From Solibacillus sp. FSL W7-1464 (GTDB lineage: Bacteria; Bacillota; Bacilli; Bacillales_A; Planococcaceae): a DNA stretch of 64,000 bases. Shown here piece after piece: positions 9,026 through 16,884 of this stretch (position 1 is the stretch's first letter; each line of letters begins with the position of its first letter). Made by a program: the position numbers and the translations under genes. The stretch lies in assembly GCF_038004425.1 (NCBI RefSeq), contig NZ_JBBORC010000001.1:1403001-1467000 (forward strand). Reading direction: 5' to 3'. Below the pieces are notes generated by a model. That model was not told where the DNA came from. It ran no database searches and saw only the letters and a program-made list of their open reading frames with translations.

Positions 9026-9889
9026 ATGCAAGAGGTGAAGGATTGTAGTCTAATACTTGAAGGCGGGACATTTCGAACGGTTTTTACAGCAGGTGTTTTA
9101 GATGCTCTGATGGAAGAACAAATTAAGATGCCGTATATTGCGGCGATTTCGGCAGGTGCCATCAATGCGGTATCCTATATGTCAAATCAGCCTGAACGGA
9201 CGATGCGTGTTTTGACAACGTACCGCAATGATCCCCGATATATGGGAATGCGGAATTTTTTGAAGGAAAAAAGCCTGTTCGGATTGGATTTTGCCTATAA
9301 TATTGTGCCGAATCAGCTTGATTTGTTTGATTGGGACGCCTACTACAACTACCCAGGTGAGGTGGAGTTCGGGCTGACGAATGCATATACCGGAAAAGTG
9401 GAGTATAAAAGTGCCCATACTATGACAAAAACATGTGACATACTGCAGGCAACTTGTGCGATTCCTATACTGTTCCCTGAGATTAAAATTGACAATATTC
9501 CGTATTATGATGGGGGACTATCCGATTCGATCCCAATCAAACGTGCGATCGAAAAAGGATATAACAAACATCTGCTCATTTTGACGAGGGAACCGGGTTA
9601 TATAAAAAGTGCATCAAAAACGAATCAGTGGGCAACGAAGCTTTTTCAAAAACGCTACCCGAGACTCGCGGCTGCGATGAGACACCGAGCGGATATGTAT
9701 AATGAAACAATGCAATATATTGCTCAAAAAGAGACAGAACAGGAAGCATTTATTTTTAAACCGGACCGCCCGATCAAAAGCTTTGAAAGCAAAGTCGATC
9801 AAATGAAAGCCAATTATGAGGTCGGCTATGAACAGGCACAAAAGCAGATGCGTGAGTTGAAGGCGTTTTTAGGGATCTCAAGTAACTAG
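9026..9889 (+). CDS. Patatin-like phospholipase family protein
   Basis: A 287-residue alpha/beta serine hydrolase of the patatin family. The oxyanion region LEGGTFRTVFTAG is near the N-terminus, the nucleophile Ser lies in AISAGAINA (the usual leading Gly of GxSxG is Ala) and the dyad Asp is in DGGLSDSIP. There is no signal peptide, so it acts inside the cell on lipids that are not known. The start is uncertain: ATG 9026 gives the usual short N-terminus before the LEGG motif, while ATG 8996 adds ten residues and has a poorly placed ribosome site. It is divergent from pepF. Confidence 0.85.
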   Translation: MQEVKDCSLILEGGTFRTVFTAGVLDALMEEQIKMPYIAAISAGAINAVSYMSNQPERTMRVLTTYRNDPRYMGMRNFLKEKSLFGLDFAYNIVPNQLDLFDWDAYYNYPGEVEFGLTNAYTGKVEYKSAHTMTKTCDILQATCAIPILFPEIKIDNIPYYDGGLSDSIPIKRAIEKGYNKHLLILTREPGYIKSASKTNQWATKLFQKRYPRLAAAMRHRADMYNETMQYIAQKETEQEAFIFKPDRPIKSFESKVDQMKANYEVGYEQAQKQMRELKAFLGISSN

Positions 9890-10008
9890 AAAAAATAGGA
9901 ATAAGAAAGAAATAATAATATGATTTACCGTAAATATTATATACAGAAGCTTGCAAGTGCCAGGGGAAATATATTAGAATAGGGCCGTAAGCAATTAATT
10001 AAATAATA

Positions 10009-10067
10009 AATGCAAGACAAGGTGGAGCCATAGTCAACTATGGCACCGCCTTGTCTTTTTTTGCATT
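10009..10067 (+). terminator. Long hairpin terminator directly upstream of the antiporter gene
   Basis: AAGACAAGG (10014-10022) pairs with CCTTGTCTT (10049-10057). The stem continues inward through GG, GCCATAGT/ACTATGGC and CC, and outward as AATGCA (10009) with TGCATT (10062-10067), enclosing a seven-T run. It ends only 15 bases before the antiporter start codon, so it is either the patatin gene's terminator or an attenuator in the antiporter leader. Confidence 0.8.
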
Positions 10068-10081
10068 GAAAGGGGAAATTT

Positions 10082-11221
10082 ATGTTTATTTTACAAATTG
10101 TAATAGTGTTATTAGCTACAAAACTTGCTGGCCATCTTGCAGCGAGAATCGGGCAACCATCTGTATTAGGAAAAATAATTGTTGGTATCATTCTTGGTCC
10201 GGCACTGCTTGGTTGGGTTCACGATACTGAACTTTTAACTGTATTCAGTCAAATAGGTGTTCTACTGTTAATGTTTTTAGCGGGTCTAGAAACTGATCTG
10301 CAGGAAATGAACAGAAACAAAAAGGCGGCAATCTATGTTGCTTTAGGTGGTATTCTGCTGCCAATCATTTTAGGTTATGCAGGTTCACAATATTACGGAT
10401 TGTCTGTAGGAGAATCCATTTTTATTGGGTTATTACTTTCTGCTACATCTGTCAGTATATCGGTACAGGCTTTAAGAGAGCTTGGCTGGCTGAATAGTAA
10501 GGAAGGTTCAACTTTACTCGGGGCTGCGGTATTGGATGATATTGTAGTCGTTATTTTAATCGCGATTGCAATGAGTTTCTTTGCCGGTTCGGACACGAAT
10601 ATCGGTATATTAATCGGTAAGAAAGTTTTATTCTTCGCGATATTGATTGTGCTTGCAAAATGGTTTATTCCACACTTTATAAGACTATTCAAGAAGTTTA
10701 GAGTGACTGAATCAATATTGAGTGCGGGTTTGATTATATGTTTTGGTTTGTCATATTTTGCGGAATTCCTAGGTATAGCAGGTATTATCGGTGCGTTCTT
10801 TGCGGGGATTGCGATTGCACAAACAGAATATAAAGAAGAAATCGAACATAAAGTTGAGCCGATTGCCTACGGGATTTTTGTTCCGTTCTTCTTTGTCAGC
10901 ATCGGATTAGCAGTTTCATTCGATGGAATTGGTGATCAAATCGGGTTTATTATCGTATTTTCAATAATTGCGGTTGTATCCAAGTTTATTGGATCAGGAC
11001 TAGGTGCTAAATTAGCTGGATTCAATACGAAATCATCGATGGGCGTCGGTGCTGGGATGGTTTCGCGAGGCGAGGTTGCACTAATATTAGCTGCAATGGG
11101 ACTTGAAGGAGGACTTCTCCCGGGTAATTATTATACATCGATCATTATCGTAATTATCGTAACGACAATCGTGACACCGCCTCTGTTAAAAGCGATTTTC
11201 GGGAAGAGAATCGTCGTATAA
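10082..11221 (+). CDS. Cation:proton antiporter, CPA2 (KefB/NapA-like) family
   Basis: A 379-residue protein with 11-13 hydrophobic segments, typical of the bare CPA2 transport module without a RCK/TrkA nucleotide-binding tail. Visible features are the N-terminal GQPSVLGKIIVGIILGP, the LMFLAGLETD segment and the paired charged core AAVLDDIVVVI, whose two Asp are the ion-exchange residues in this family. It should exchange Na+ or K+ for H+ across the cytoplasmic membrane. AAAGGGG precedes the ATG. The strong hairpin just upstream suggests leader control. Ion selectivity cannot be read from the sequence. Confidence 0.9.
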   Translation: MFILQIVIVLLATKLAGHLAARIGQPSVLGKIIVGIILGPALLGWVHDTELLTVFSQIGVLLLMFLAGLETDLQEMNRNKKAAIYVALGGILLPIILGYAGSQYYGLSVGESIFIGLLLSATSVSISVQALRELGWLNSKEGSTLLGAAVLDDIVVVILIAIAMSFFAGSDTNIGILIGKKVLFFAILIVLAKWFIPHFIRLFKKFRVTESILSAGLIICFGLSYFAEFLGIAGIIGAFFAGIAIAQTEYKEEIEHKVEPIAYGIFVPFFFVSIGLAVSFDGIGDQIGFIIVFSIIAVVSKFIGSGLGAKLAGFNTKSSMGVGAGMVSRGEVALILAAMGLEGGLLPGNYYTSIIIVIIVTTIVTPPLLKAIFGKRIVV

Positions 11222-11241
11222 ATTTAATGATTAAAAATAGA

Positions 11242-11271
11242 AAGATAGGCTCATTTTCAAGAGCCTATCTT
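11242..11271. terminator. Bidirectional terminator between antiporter and DUF2812 genes
   Basis: Eleven-base stem AAGATAGGCTC (11242-11252) with GAGCCTATCTT (11261-11271), A-rich before and T-rich after, serving both convergent genes. Confidence 0.85.
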
Positions 11272-11274
11272 TTC

Positions 11275-11988
11275 TTACGCTTTGTTTACTTTAAACCGGT
11301 GATAAAGAGACATAAACAATGTAATGAACGTTACAAAGACGGTTGCTCCAATGACAGCAGCGGCTAACATTTGTACTGTTTTTAAGTCGGATTCAACTAT
11401 TGCATAAACCGCGATAACAACTGCAGCAGCGGGAAGCAGCTTTGTAAGGAGAACAAGCCCCGTTTTATTTTCAGCCTTCCATTGGTTCCCGTATGAAGTC
11501 AGTGCAGTCCACAGTAACGGAATCGTAATTACTGTCAGTAAAAGGGCTAAACTAAAGAAGAGCGTGTGTATGCTGCCAGTTGTTTGGAGAGAAATCATCC
11601 AAGATATGATTGTACCTGGTACCAGTGTCAACATCGCAAGATTCAGTGGTTTCTTTTGGCTTTTATACTTTTCAATTGTTGTATCACGGTCCGTGTATAT
11701 TGGCTTCGTATGTGGTGCGGCACGGAACAGATGAATATCGCCGGCGGAATCCACAAGCGACCAGCCTGCATCCTTAAACAGCTCAAAGTATTCTTCTGCA
11801 TCATTATCCAATGTACGATAATCGATACTGTAAATATAATCGGCACTTTCACCTTGCTCAAGCGTGTAGCCTAAAAATGAAAATTTCCGGACATGCCACC
11901 CTTCAGAAGAATATTTACGCAGTTTCTCCATATCTTTTTGTTCTGAAAAAGCTAATCCGCCAGACATCATATACTTCGTTCTACTCAT
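11275..11988 (-). CDS. DUF2812 membrane protein
   Basis: A 237-residue protein. The first 110 residues form a soluble DUF2812-type domain with EGWHVRKF and DAGWSLVDS repeats, and the rest holds about four membrane segments ending in a short basic tail. Its function is unknown. The gene starts inside the end of the PadR-family regulator gene (ATGA overlap at 11985-11988), a pairing common in Bacillales in which a PadR repressor controls its small membrane-protein partner. A plausible role is envelope stress or drug response, but nothing in the sequence proves it. Confidence 0.85.
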   Translation of the reverse strand: MSRTKYMMSGGLAFSEQKDMEKLRKYSSEGWHVRKFSFLGYTLEQGESADYIYSIDYRTLDNDAEEYFELFKDAGWSLVDSAGDIHLFRAAPHTKPIYTDRDTTIEKYKSQKKPLNLAMLTLVPGTIISWMISLQTTGSIHTLFFSLALLLTVITIPLLWTALTSYGNQWKAENKTGLVLLTKLLPAAAVVIAVYAIVESDLKTVQMLAAAVIGATVFVTFITLFMSLYHRFKVNKA

Positions 11989-12299
11989 GCTTCTTCCTCC
12001 AGTCCTTTTTCAGCTAACTGAATCATCAGCTTTCGAATTTTTAAATCTTCTGTTAATACAGTCCTGCCTTTTTGTGTCAATAAGTACACTTTGCGCCTTG
12101 AATCTGAATCATCGTACAAATAAATCCATTCATTTTGTATAAGCTTTTTTATAATCGTATACATGGAAGCCGGTCCGATAGAAATAGTGCCGTTTGATGT
12201 TTTTTCAATTAAACTCATAATTGCGTACCCGTGTTGAGGTGTTGTTAATGCGGCCATAATATGAAACATGGATTCGGTCAATTGATCATTGTTTTTCAC
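11985..12299 (-). CDS. PadR-family transcriptional regulator
   Basis: A 104-residue winged-helix regulator. The segment from HIMAALTTPQHGYAIM through IGPASMYTIIKKL to DSRRKVYLLTQKG is the PadR N-terminal domain; a short helical tail would dimerise. GTG at 12299 is the start because AGGAGGTGA sits at ideal spacing; a 113-codon reading from 12323 lies across that ribosome site. It is the first gene of a two-gene operon with the DUF2812 gene. An AT-rich inverted repeat just upstream is the likely autoregulatory operator. Confidence 0.9.
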   Translation of the reverse strand: MKNNDQLTESMFHIMAALTTPQHGYAIMSLIEKTSNGTISIGPASMYTIIKKLIQNEWIYLYDDSDSRRKVYLLTQKGRTVLTEDLKIRKLMIQLAEKGLEEEA

Positions 12300-12323
12300 T
12301 ATGTCACCTCCTGATATATCCAT

Positions 12324-12358
12324 AAGTGATATATATATCTAAAAACAATATATCACTT
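12324..12358. promoter_or_regulatory. Inverted-repeat operator candidate for the PadR regulator
   Basis: AAGTGATATAT (12324-12334) and ATATATCACTT (12348-12358) form a perfect 11-bp inverted repeat 25 bases upstream of the padR start, flanked by further ATATATC half-sites. PadR proteins bind AT-rich palindromes of this type. Confidence 0.6.
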
Positions 12359-12426
12359 TATGATATATATGTAAACAGAATTATCGATTAATTTAGCGGA
12401 GGTTATAAAACACGGAAAAATAAAAA

Positions 12427-12451
12427 CCTGCTCATTATAAAAGTGAGCAGG
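12427..12451 (-). terminator. Terminator of the nhaC-type gene
   Basis: Stem CCTGCTCA (12427-12434) with TGAGCAGG (12444-12451); the minus side continues into GGTTTTTA. Confidence 0.8.
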
Positions 12452-12461
12452 CGCATTTTTT

Positions 12462-13844
12462 TTAACTATTGCTGATTTTCGTAATCGTAATATTCAACCA
12501 TCCAAATAAAATTGTGATGACTGGACTTAACAGACAAAAGAAAGCGAATGGTAAATAATCAGTGACCGGAACATTCATTGTAGAAGCAATGAACATACCG
12601 CACACACTCCATGGAACGAGCGGGTTGATGACAGTACCAGCATCCTCAATCGTGCGGGCCAGATTTTTCGGATGTAGCTGAAGTGATTTGAATTTCTCCT
12701 TAAACGCTTCACCTGTTAATAACAGCGATAAATACTGTTCGCCGATTGTTACGTTAATACCGATTGCTGTAAGAGCTGTACCGGTAATTACCGAACCGAC
12801 TGATTTCAACTGGTTTTGAAGCACCTGTAATAATGTTTGGATAATGCCGAGTGTAAAGAGCAATCCGCCCATAGAAAGGGACAGTATAATCAGAATAATC
12901 GTAAACAGCATACTGTTCATACCGCCTCGTGACAGCAATGAATCGATTGCTTCGACACCTGTCTCCATTGAATAACCGTTATATAAAATCGAAAACAGTT
13001 CGTTCAATGGGATCGAGCTGTGGAAATACGATAACACGATGCCCGAAATAGCACTAATTGCCAGTGTAGCTAGGCTCGGCAATTTAAAAATTGTGCACAC
13101 AATCAGAACGATGAGAGGGATGACCGCATACCAATGAATTAAATTTGTTGCAACCAATGTTTCTTTAAAGCTTGTAATAAGCTCAGTGTCCATATTCTGA
13201 CTGCTTGGAGAAATCCACGCATAGATAATGAGTGAAATAATAAATGCGGGTATTGTTGTGTACATCATATTTTTAATATGCGTAAACAAATCAATCCCGG
13301 CAACAGTCGCAGCCAAATTTGTCGTATCGGACAGCGGGGACATTTTATCCCCGAAAAACGCTCCGGAAACAATCGCTCCTGCTGTAATTGCGAGTGAAGC
13401 ATCTATCGAACTGGCAACTCCCAGCATCGCAACACCAATTGTTGCGACGGTAGTAAGCGAACTGCCGATCGCTGTACCGATAATACTTGTAATGATGAAC
13501 ACAACAGCATAAAAAAAGCTCGCGGAAATAATGGATAGACCAATATACAGCAATGTAGGAATTGTACCGCTTATTAACCAGCTACTAATTAATACACCGA
13601 TAAGCAAAAAAATATAAACTGCGCTGATACTTGTTGAAACAGAAGCGATCATACTTTGTTCCATAATGCGGTACGGTACTTTTCGCAATACACCATACAT
13701 CATCAGGACGATGATGGCTATGAAAATCGGAATATGCGGCACACTGCCAAGTTTCATAATGCTATAGGAAATGAGTGCAATAATAAATAAAATTAAAATA
13801 AGAGCTTCAATGAAATGGGGTTTTACATGTTGTTTTGCATTCAT
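12462..13844 (-). CDS. nhaC: Na+/H+ antiporter NhaC family protein
   Basis: A 460-residue membrane protein with about 11-12 hydrophobic segments and the length of the NhaC family. Conserved-looking features are the FFGDKMSPLSDTTNLAA block near residue 175, which is the family signature, and the later GTVINPLVPWSVCG segment. NhaC proteins exchange internal Na+ (in some relatives malate/lactate) for protons. The ATG at 13844 follows GCGAGGT. The gene is monocistronic, with a perfect 16-bp palindrome about 30 bases upstream. It is the second antiporter within 4 kb; the first belongs to a different family. Confidence 0.9.
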   Translation of the reverse strand: MNAKQHVKPHFIEALILILFIIALISYSIMKLGSVPHIPIFIAIIVLMMYGVLRKVPYRIMEQSMIASVSTSISAVYIFLLIGVLISSWLISGTIPTLLYIGLSIISASFFYAVVFIITSIIGTAIGSSLTTVATIGVAMLGVASSIDASLAITAGAIVSGAFFGDKMSPLSDTTNLAATVAGIDLFTHIKNMMYTTIPAFIISLIIYAWISPSSQNMDTELITSFKETLVATNLIHWYAVIPLIVLIVCTIFKLPSLATLAISAISGIVLSYFHSSIPLNELFSILYNGYSMETGVEAIDSLLSRGGMNSMLFTIILIILSLSMGGLLFTLGIIQTLLQVLQNQLKSVGSVITGTALTAIGINVTIGEQYLSLLLTGEAFKEKFKSLQLHPKNLARTIEDAGTVINPLVPWSVCGMFIASTMNVPVTDYLPFAFFCLLSPVITILFGWLNITITKISNS

Positions 13845-13874
13845 GATGACTAGACCTCGCTATATGATTTCGCG

Positions 13875-13890
13875 CTTCAACGCGTTGAAG
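13875..13890. promoter_or_regulatory. Perfect palindrome upstream of nhaC
   Basis: CTTCAACGCGTTGAAG is a perfect 16-bp palindrome 31 bases before the nhaC start; it could be an operator or a small hairpin in the leader. Confidence 0.45.
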
Positions 13891-13945
13891 TACAAAAGTA
13901 AGTGTAGCATTTTATCTTGAAAAAGGGAAGGGGGTAAAAACAAAA

Positions 13946-13973
13946 GGAACATACCGGAAAGTCCGGAATGTCC
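13946..13973 (-). terminator. Terminator of purC
   Basis: Imperfect stem GGAACAT-CCGG with CCGG-ATGTCC (13946-13973); on the minus strand it is followed by TTTTGTTTTTAC. Confidence 0.7.
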
Positions 13974-14009
13974 CTGTAGTGCTTGAAGAAAGGCATTAAG
14001 AAAATGAAA

Positions 14010-14696
14010 TTATTCAGCAAGCATAATCTTTTCTAATTGTAATGGTTCAATATATGTATCACCTTGGTATGCGCGCATATTACCGCCTGAAATTTCATCA
14101 ATGAGTAAAATTTCACCTGTTTTTGCATCGCGGCCAAATTCCAATTTAATATCATAAAGCGTTAATCCTTTTTTCTCCAACTCTGCTGCAACAAACTTTG
14201 AAATTTCGATTGTGCGCTGTTTCAAAATTGCATATTCCTCATGAGTCAAAATACCAAGCATTGAAAGCGCATCTTCTGAAATAGGAGGATCCAGGCGTTC
14301 ATCATCCTTAATAGTTACTTCTACAAATGAATCCAAATCCTGACCTTCTGTTGCATAAGCACCATAGCGGCGTAAAAAAGAACCGACTGCTTTAAAACGG
14401 CAAATAACTTCCAAACCTTTCCCGAAAACAGTTGCTGGTTTAACCGTCATTGTCGCTTCATCAAAATTTGCCTCAACATAATGTGTCGGCACATTCAATT
14501 CGTTTAATTTCGAATAAAAGAAAGAGGTAAGTTTCAATCCGGCAAGGCCTGCGCCATCAATTGTTAAACCGACTGTGTTTGCGCCTGGGTCAAAAACCCC
14601 GTTTTCTCCTGTTACATCATCTTTAAATTTCAGTAAATATAGCTCGTTTTCAAGTTTAAATACATCTTTTGTTTTACCTGTATACATTAATTCCAT
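14010..14696 (-). CDS. purC: Phosphoribosylaminoimidazole-succinocarboxamide synthase
   Basis: A 228-residue SAICAR synthetase, the seventh (eighth in some counts) step of purine biosynthesis, joining aspartate to CAIR with ATP. Family features are the N-terminal YTGKTKDVF, the FKDDVTGENG strand, EVICRFKAVGSFLRRYG and the C-terminal LIDEISGGNMRAY. The ATG at 14696 follows TTGGAGG. It is monocistronic here, whereas Bacillus purC usually sits inside the pur operon, so either it has moved or it is a second copy. Two inverted CGAAC-type boxes upstream suggest PurR still controls it. Confidence 0.95.
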   Translation of the reverse strand: MELMYTGKTKDVFKLENELYLLKFKDDVTGENGVFDPGANTVGLTIDGAGLAGLKLTSFFYSKLNELNVPTHYVEANFDEATMTVKPATVFGKGLEVICRFKAVGSFLRRYGAYATEGQDLDSFVEVTIKDDERLDPPISEDALSMLGILTHEEYAILKQRTIEISKFVAAELEKKGLTLYDIKLEFGRDAKTGEILLIDEISGGNMRAYQGDTYIEPLQLEKIMLAE

Positions 14697-14730
14697 GTGA
14701 GATACCTCCAAAAGTAATTTCAAATTTATT

Positions 14731-14777
14731 ATAACACGAATGATTTTATAATATTGATATAAAATCGTTCGTATTTT
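14731..14777. promoter_or_regulatory. Inverted PurBox-like pair upstream of purC
   Basis: CGAATGAT (14737-14744) faces ATCGTTCG (14764-14771), with AT-rich flanks ATAACA and TATTTT. This matches the arrangement of two inverted PurR boxes (core CGAAC) about 17 bp apart known for B. subtilis pur genes. A -10 candidate, TATAAT on the minus strand, lies at 14733-14728. Confidence 0.65.
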
Positions 14778-14814
14778 AAAGAAAGACGTCTAACCTTTAA
14801 TAGGGTATGCCCTT

Positions 14815-14847
14815 TGTTACCAGTGTAATGGTAACATTTGTTATACT
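14815..14847 (+). promoter_or_regulatory. Operator-like inverted repeat and -10 box of the stress protein gene
   Basis: TGTTACC (14815-14821) and GGTAACA (14830-14836) form a perfect 7-bp inverted repeat with an 8-bp spacer, directly ahead of TGTTATACT, an extended -10 (TATACT at 14842-14847). A regulator bound here would cover the promoter. Confidence 0.55.
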
Positions 14848-14871
14848 AATCTTAGACAAGGAGTGATTTAG

Positions 14872-15294
14872 ATGCTAAAAACGTATAATAATATTGTTGT
14901 AGCAATAGACTTTTCAGAAAAAGCAAAAATTGCCTTTGAGCGTGGTATGAACGTTGCTCGATTGACGGATGCGACATTGAATCTAGTGAGTGTAATTGAT
15001 ACACATTCATTCGGATCAGTGGAAGCATATGATTTAAAGTATGCAAAGGCTCTAAAGGAAAAAACTCTTGATCAGTTAAAGGAATACAAAGTTATAGCAG
15101 AACAGGCCGGCGTTAAAAATGTACAAGTATCCGTTGAAGAAGGGTCTCCTAAAGCGGTATTGACGAACTTGACAGATGCCGATCTGATCATTATCGGAGC
15201 AACTGGTTTAAACCGTGCCGAACGCTTCTTACTCGGATCTGTATCGGAAAATGTTGTACGCAGCGCCAATTGTGATGTTCTCGTAGTACGTTAA
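14872..15294 (+). CDS. Universal stress protein, UspA family
   Basis: A 140-residue single-domain Usp protein. The N-terminal AIDFSEKAKIAFERG and the C-terminal nucleotide-binding signature GATGLNRAERFLLGSVSENV (the G-2x-G-9x-G-S/T pattern) are complete, so it should bind ATP. Such proteins are cytoplasmic and induced in stationary phase or stress; the target is unknown. AAGGAGTG precedes the ATG. The gene is monocistronic, with an inverted repeat overlapping the promoter and a terminator shared with gdhA. Confidence 0.93.
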   Translation: MLKTYNNIVVAIDFSEKAKIAFERGMNVARLTDATLNLVSVIDTHSFGSVEAYDLKYAKALKEKTLDQLKEYKVIAEQAGVKNVQVSVEEGSPKAVLTNLTDADLIIIGATGLNRAERFLLGSVSENVVRSANCDVLVVR

Positions 15295-15300
15295 AAAATA

Positions 15301-15338
15301 AACCCGCAATGCTCCTTATTCGTAGGAAATTGCGGGTT
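15301..15338. terminator. Bidirectional terminator between the usp gene and gdhA
   Basis: Perfect stem AACCCGCAAT (15301-15310) with ATTGCGGGTT (15329-15338), T-rich beyond on both strands. Confidence 0.85.
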
Positions 15339-15345
15339 TTGTTAA

Positions 15346-16713
15346 TTAATAAACGCCTTCTACAAGCATACCGTTCGCTACTTTAATGAAGCCGGCAATG
15401 TTTGAACCGACAACTAAATTGCCTTCATAGCCATATTTTTTCGCTGCATCCGAACTTTCTTTGAAAATTGATTTCATAATACCGTGAAGTTTTTCATCAA
15501 CTTCCTGGAATGACCAGTAGTTACGGCCTGAATTTTGAGCCATTTCAAGTGCAGATACAGCAACACCGCCTGCATTTGCTGCTTTACCAGGACCGAATAA
15601 TACATCGCTTGCTAAAAATTCATTGATTGCATCTAAATTCGATGGCATATTAGCACCTTCTGCAACGACTTTTACGCCATTAGCAATTAAAGTGCGGGCC
15701 TGTTCACCGTTAATTTCATTTTGAGTTGCACATGGAAGAGCGATATCACATGGAATTGTCCAGATACCGTCACAGCCTTCTGTATAAATAGCATTTGGAC
15801 GATAATTTACATATTCTTTAATACGCTTCCCTTCAACTTCTTTTAACCGTTTAACAATTTTTAAATCAATGCCTTCCGGATCGTAGATGTAGCCTGCAGA
15901 GTCGGAGCAGGCAACTACTTTTGCTCCAAAGTGCTGAGCTTTTTCAATTGCATAAATTGCTACATTACCAGAACCTGAAACAACAACCGTTTTTTCGTTA
16001 ATTGAAAGTTTTGCATCACGCAGCATTTCTTCAACAAAGTATACTAAACCGTATCCTGTTGCTTCTGTACGCGCCAATGATCCTCCGTAGCCAGGTTTTT
16101 TACCTGTTAAAACACCTGCTTCATATGCACCCCGGATTCGCTTATATTGACCCCATAAAAAACCGACTTCACGTGAACCTACACCAATATCTCCGGCCGG
16201 AACATCGACATCCGGACCGACATAACGGTATAATTCTGTCATGAATGCTTGGCAGAAGCGCATAATTTCTGCATTTGATTTACCTTTTGGATTAAAGTCG
16301 GAACCGCCTTTACCGCCGCCGATCGGTTGACCAGTTAAAGCGTTTTTGAAAATTTGTTCAAAGGCTAAAAATTTCATAATTGATTCGTTTACAGTAGGAT
16401 GGAAGCGTAAACCACCTTTATATGGCCCGATAACGTTATTATATTGAACACGGTACCCGCGGTTTACTTGTACTTGGTTTTGATCATCTTGCCAAGCTAC
16501 ACGGAAAGAGATGATTCTGTCCGGCTCAACGATACGTTCTAAAATATTATGTTGAATGTATTCAGGATGTTGTTCGAATACAGGTACTAAAGAAAGGAAA
16601 ATTTCTTCTGCTGCTTGCAGGAATTCCAATTGATTTGAGTTTTTTGCTTTTAATTTTTCAAACACACCATCAACATATTGCTGTGCGTTACTCGTTGTTG
16701 TCATTGTCGTCAT
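15346..16713 (-). CDS. gdhA: Glutamate dehydrogenase, hexameric 50-kDa type
   Basis: A 455-residue enzyme interconverting 2-oxoglutarate plus ammonium and glutamate. The length and sequence match the bacterial/fungal NADP-type (GdhA) subgroup. PIGGGKGGSDFNPKGKS holds the catalytic Lys region, DVPAGDIGVGSREVG follows, and SGSGNVAIYA is the Rossmann loop. B. subtilis relies on the shorter RocG/GudB type, so this gene marks a different ammonia-assimilation layout. The ATG at 16713 follows a G-rich TTTGGGGG site. A cre-like site lies about 105 bp upstream. Confidence 0.94.
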   Translation of the reverse strand: MTTMTTTSNAQQYVDGVFEKLKAKNSNQLEFLQAAEEIFLSLVPVFEQHPEYIQHNILERIVEPDRIISFRVAWQDDQNQVQVNRGYRVQYNNVIGPYKGGLRFHPTVNESIMKFLAFEQIFKNALTGQPIGGGKGGSDFNPKGKSNAEIMRFCQAFMTELYRYVGPDVDVPAGDIGVGSREVGFLWGQYKRIRGAYEAGVLTGKKPGYGGSLARTEATGYGLVYFVEEMLRDAKLSINEKTVVVSGSGNVAIYAIEKAQHFGAKVVACSDSAGYIYDPEGIDLKIVKRLKEVEGKRIKEYVNYRPNAIYTEGCDGIWTIPCDIALPCATQNEINGEQARTLIANGVKVVAEGANMPSNLDAINEFLASDVLFGPGKAANAGGVAVSALEMAQNSGRNYWSFQEVDEKLHGIMKSIFKESSDAAKKYGYEGNLVVGSNIAGFIKVANGMLVEGVY

Positions 16714-16816
16714 GTTAATACCCCCAAATGGATTAATAAGTATACATTAGTATGAATTATCAAACAATTCAATTATATTTTATGTGACATCACTATGTAA
16801 AATCGGTGTTAAAAAA

Positions 16817-16832
16817 GAGAAAACGTTTTCAT
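16817..16832. promoter_or_regulatory. cre-like site between gdhA and the DUF188 gene
   Basis: GAAAACGTTTTC (16819-16830) is a perfect palindrome; with flanks AGAAAACGTTTTCA it matches the CcpA consensus TGWAANCGNTNWCA at all but the first position. It could serve either divergent gene. Confidence 0.55.
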
Positions 16833-16884
16833 ATATTATATTGATATATTAATTTGGAGTTGCTTTTGGAAAGGATGATGAACT

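Noticed and set aside
10014-10057. c-di-AMP (ydaO) or yybP-type riboswitch before the antiporter
   Set aside because: The leader from the candidate start is only about 30 bases before the hairpin, too short, and conserved riboswitch words were not found.
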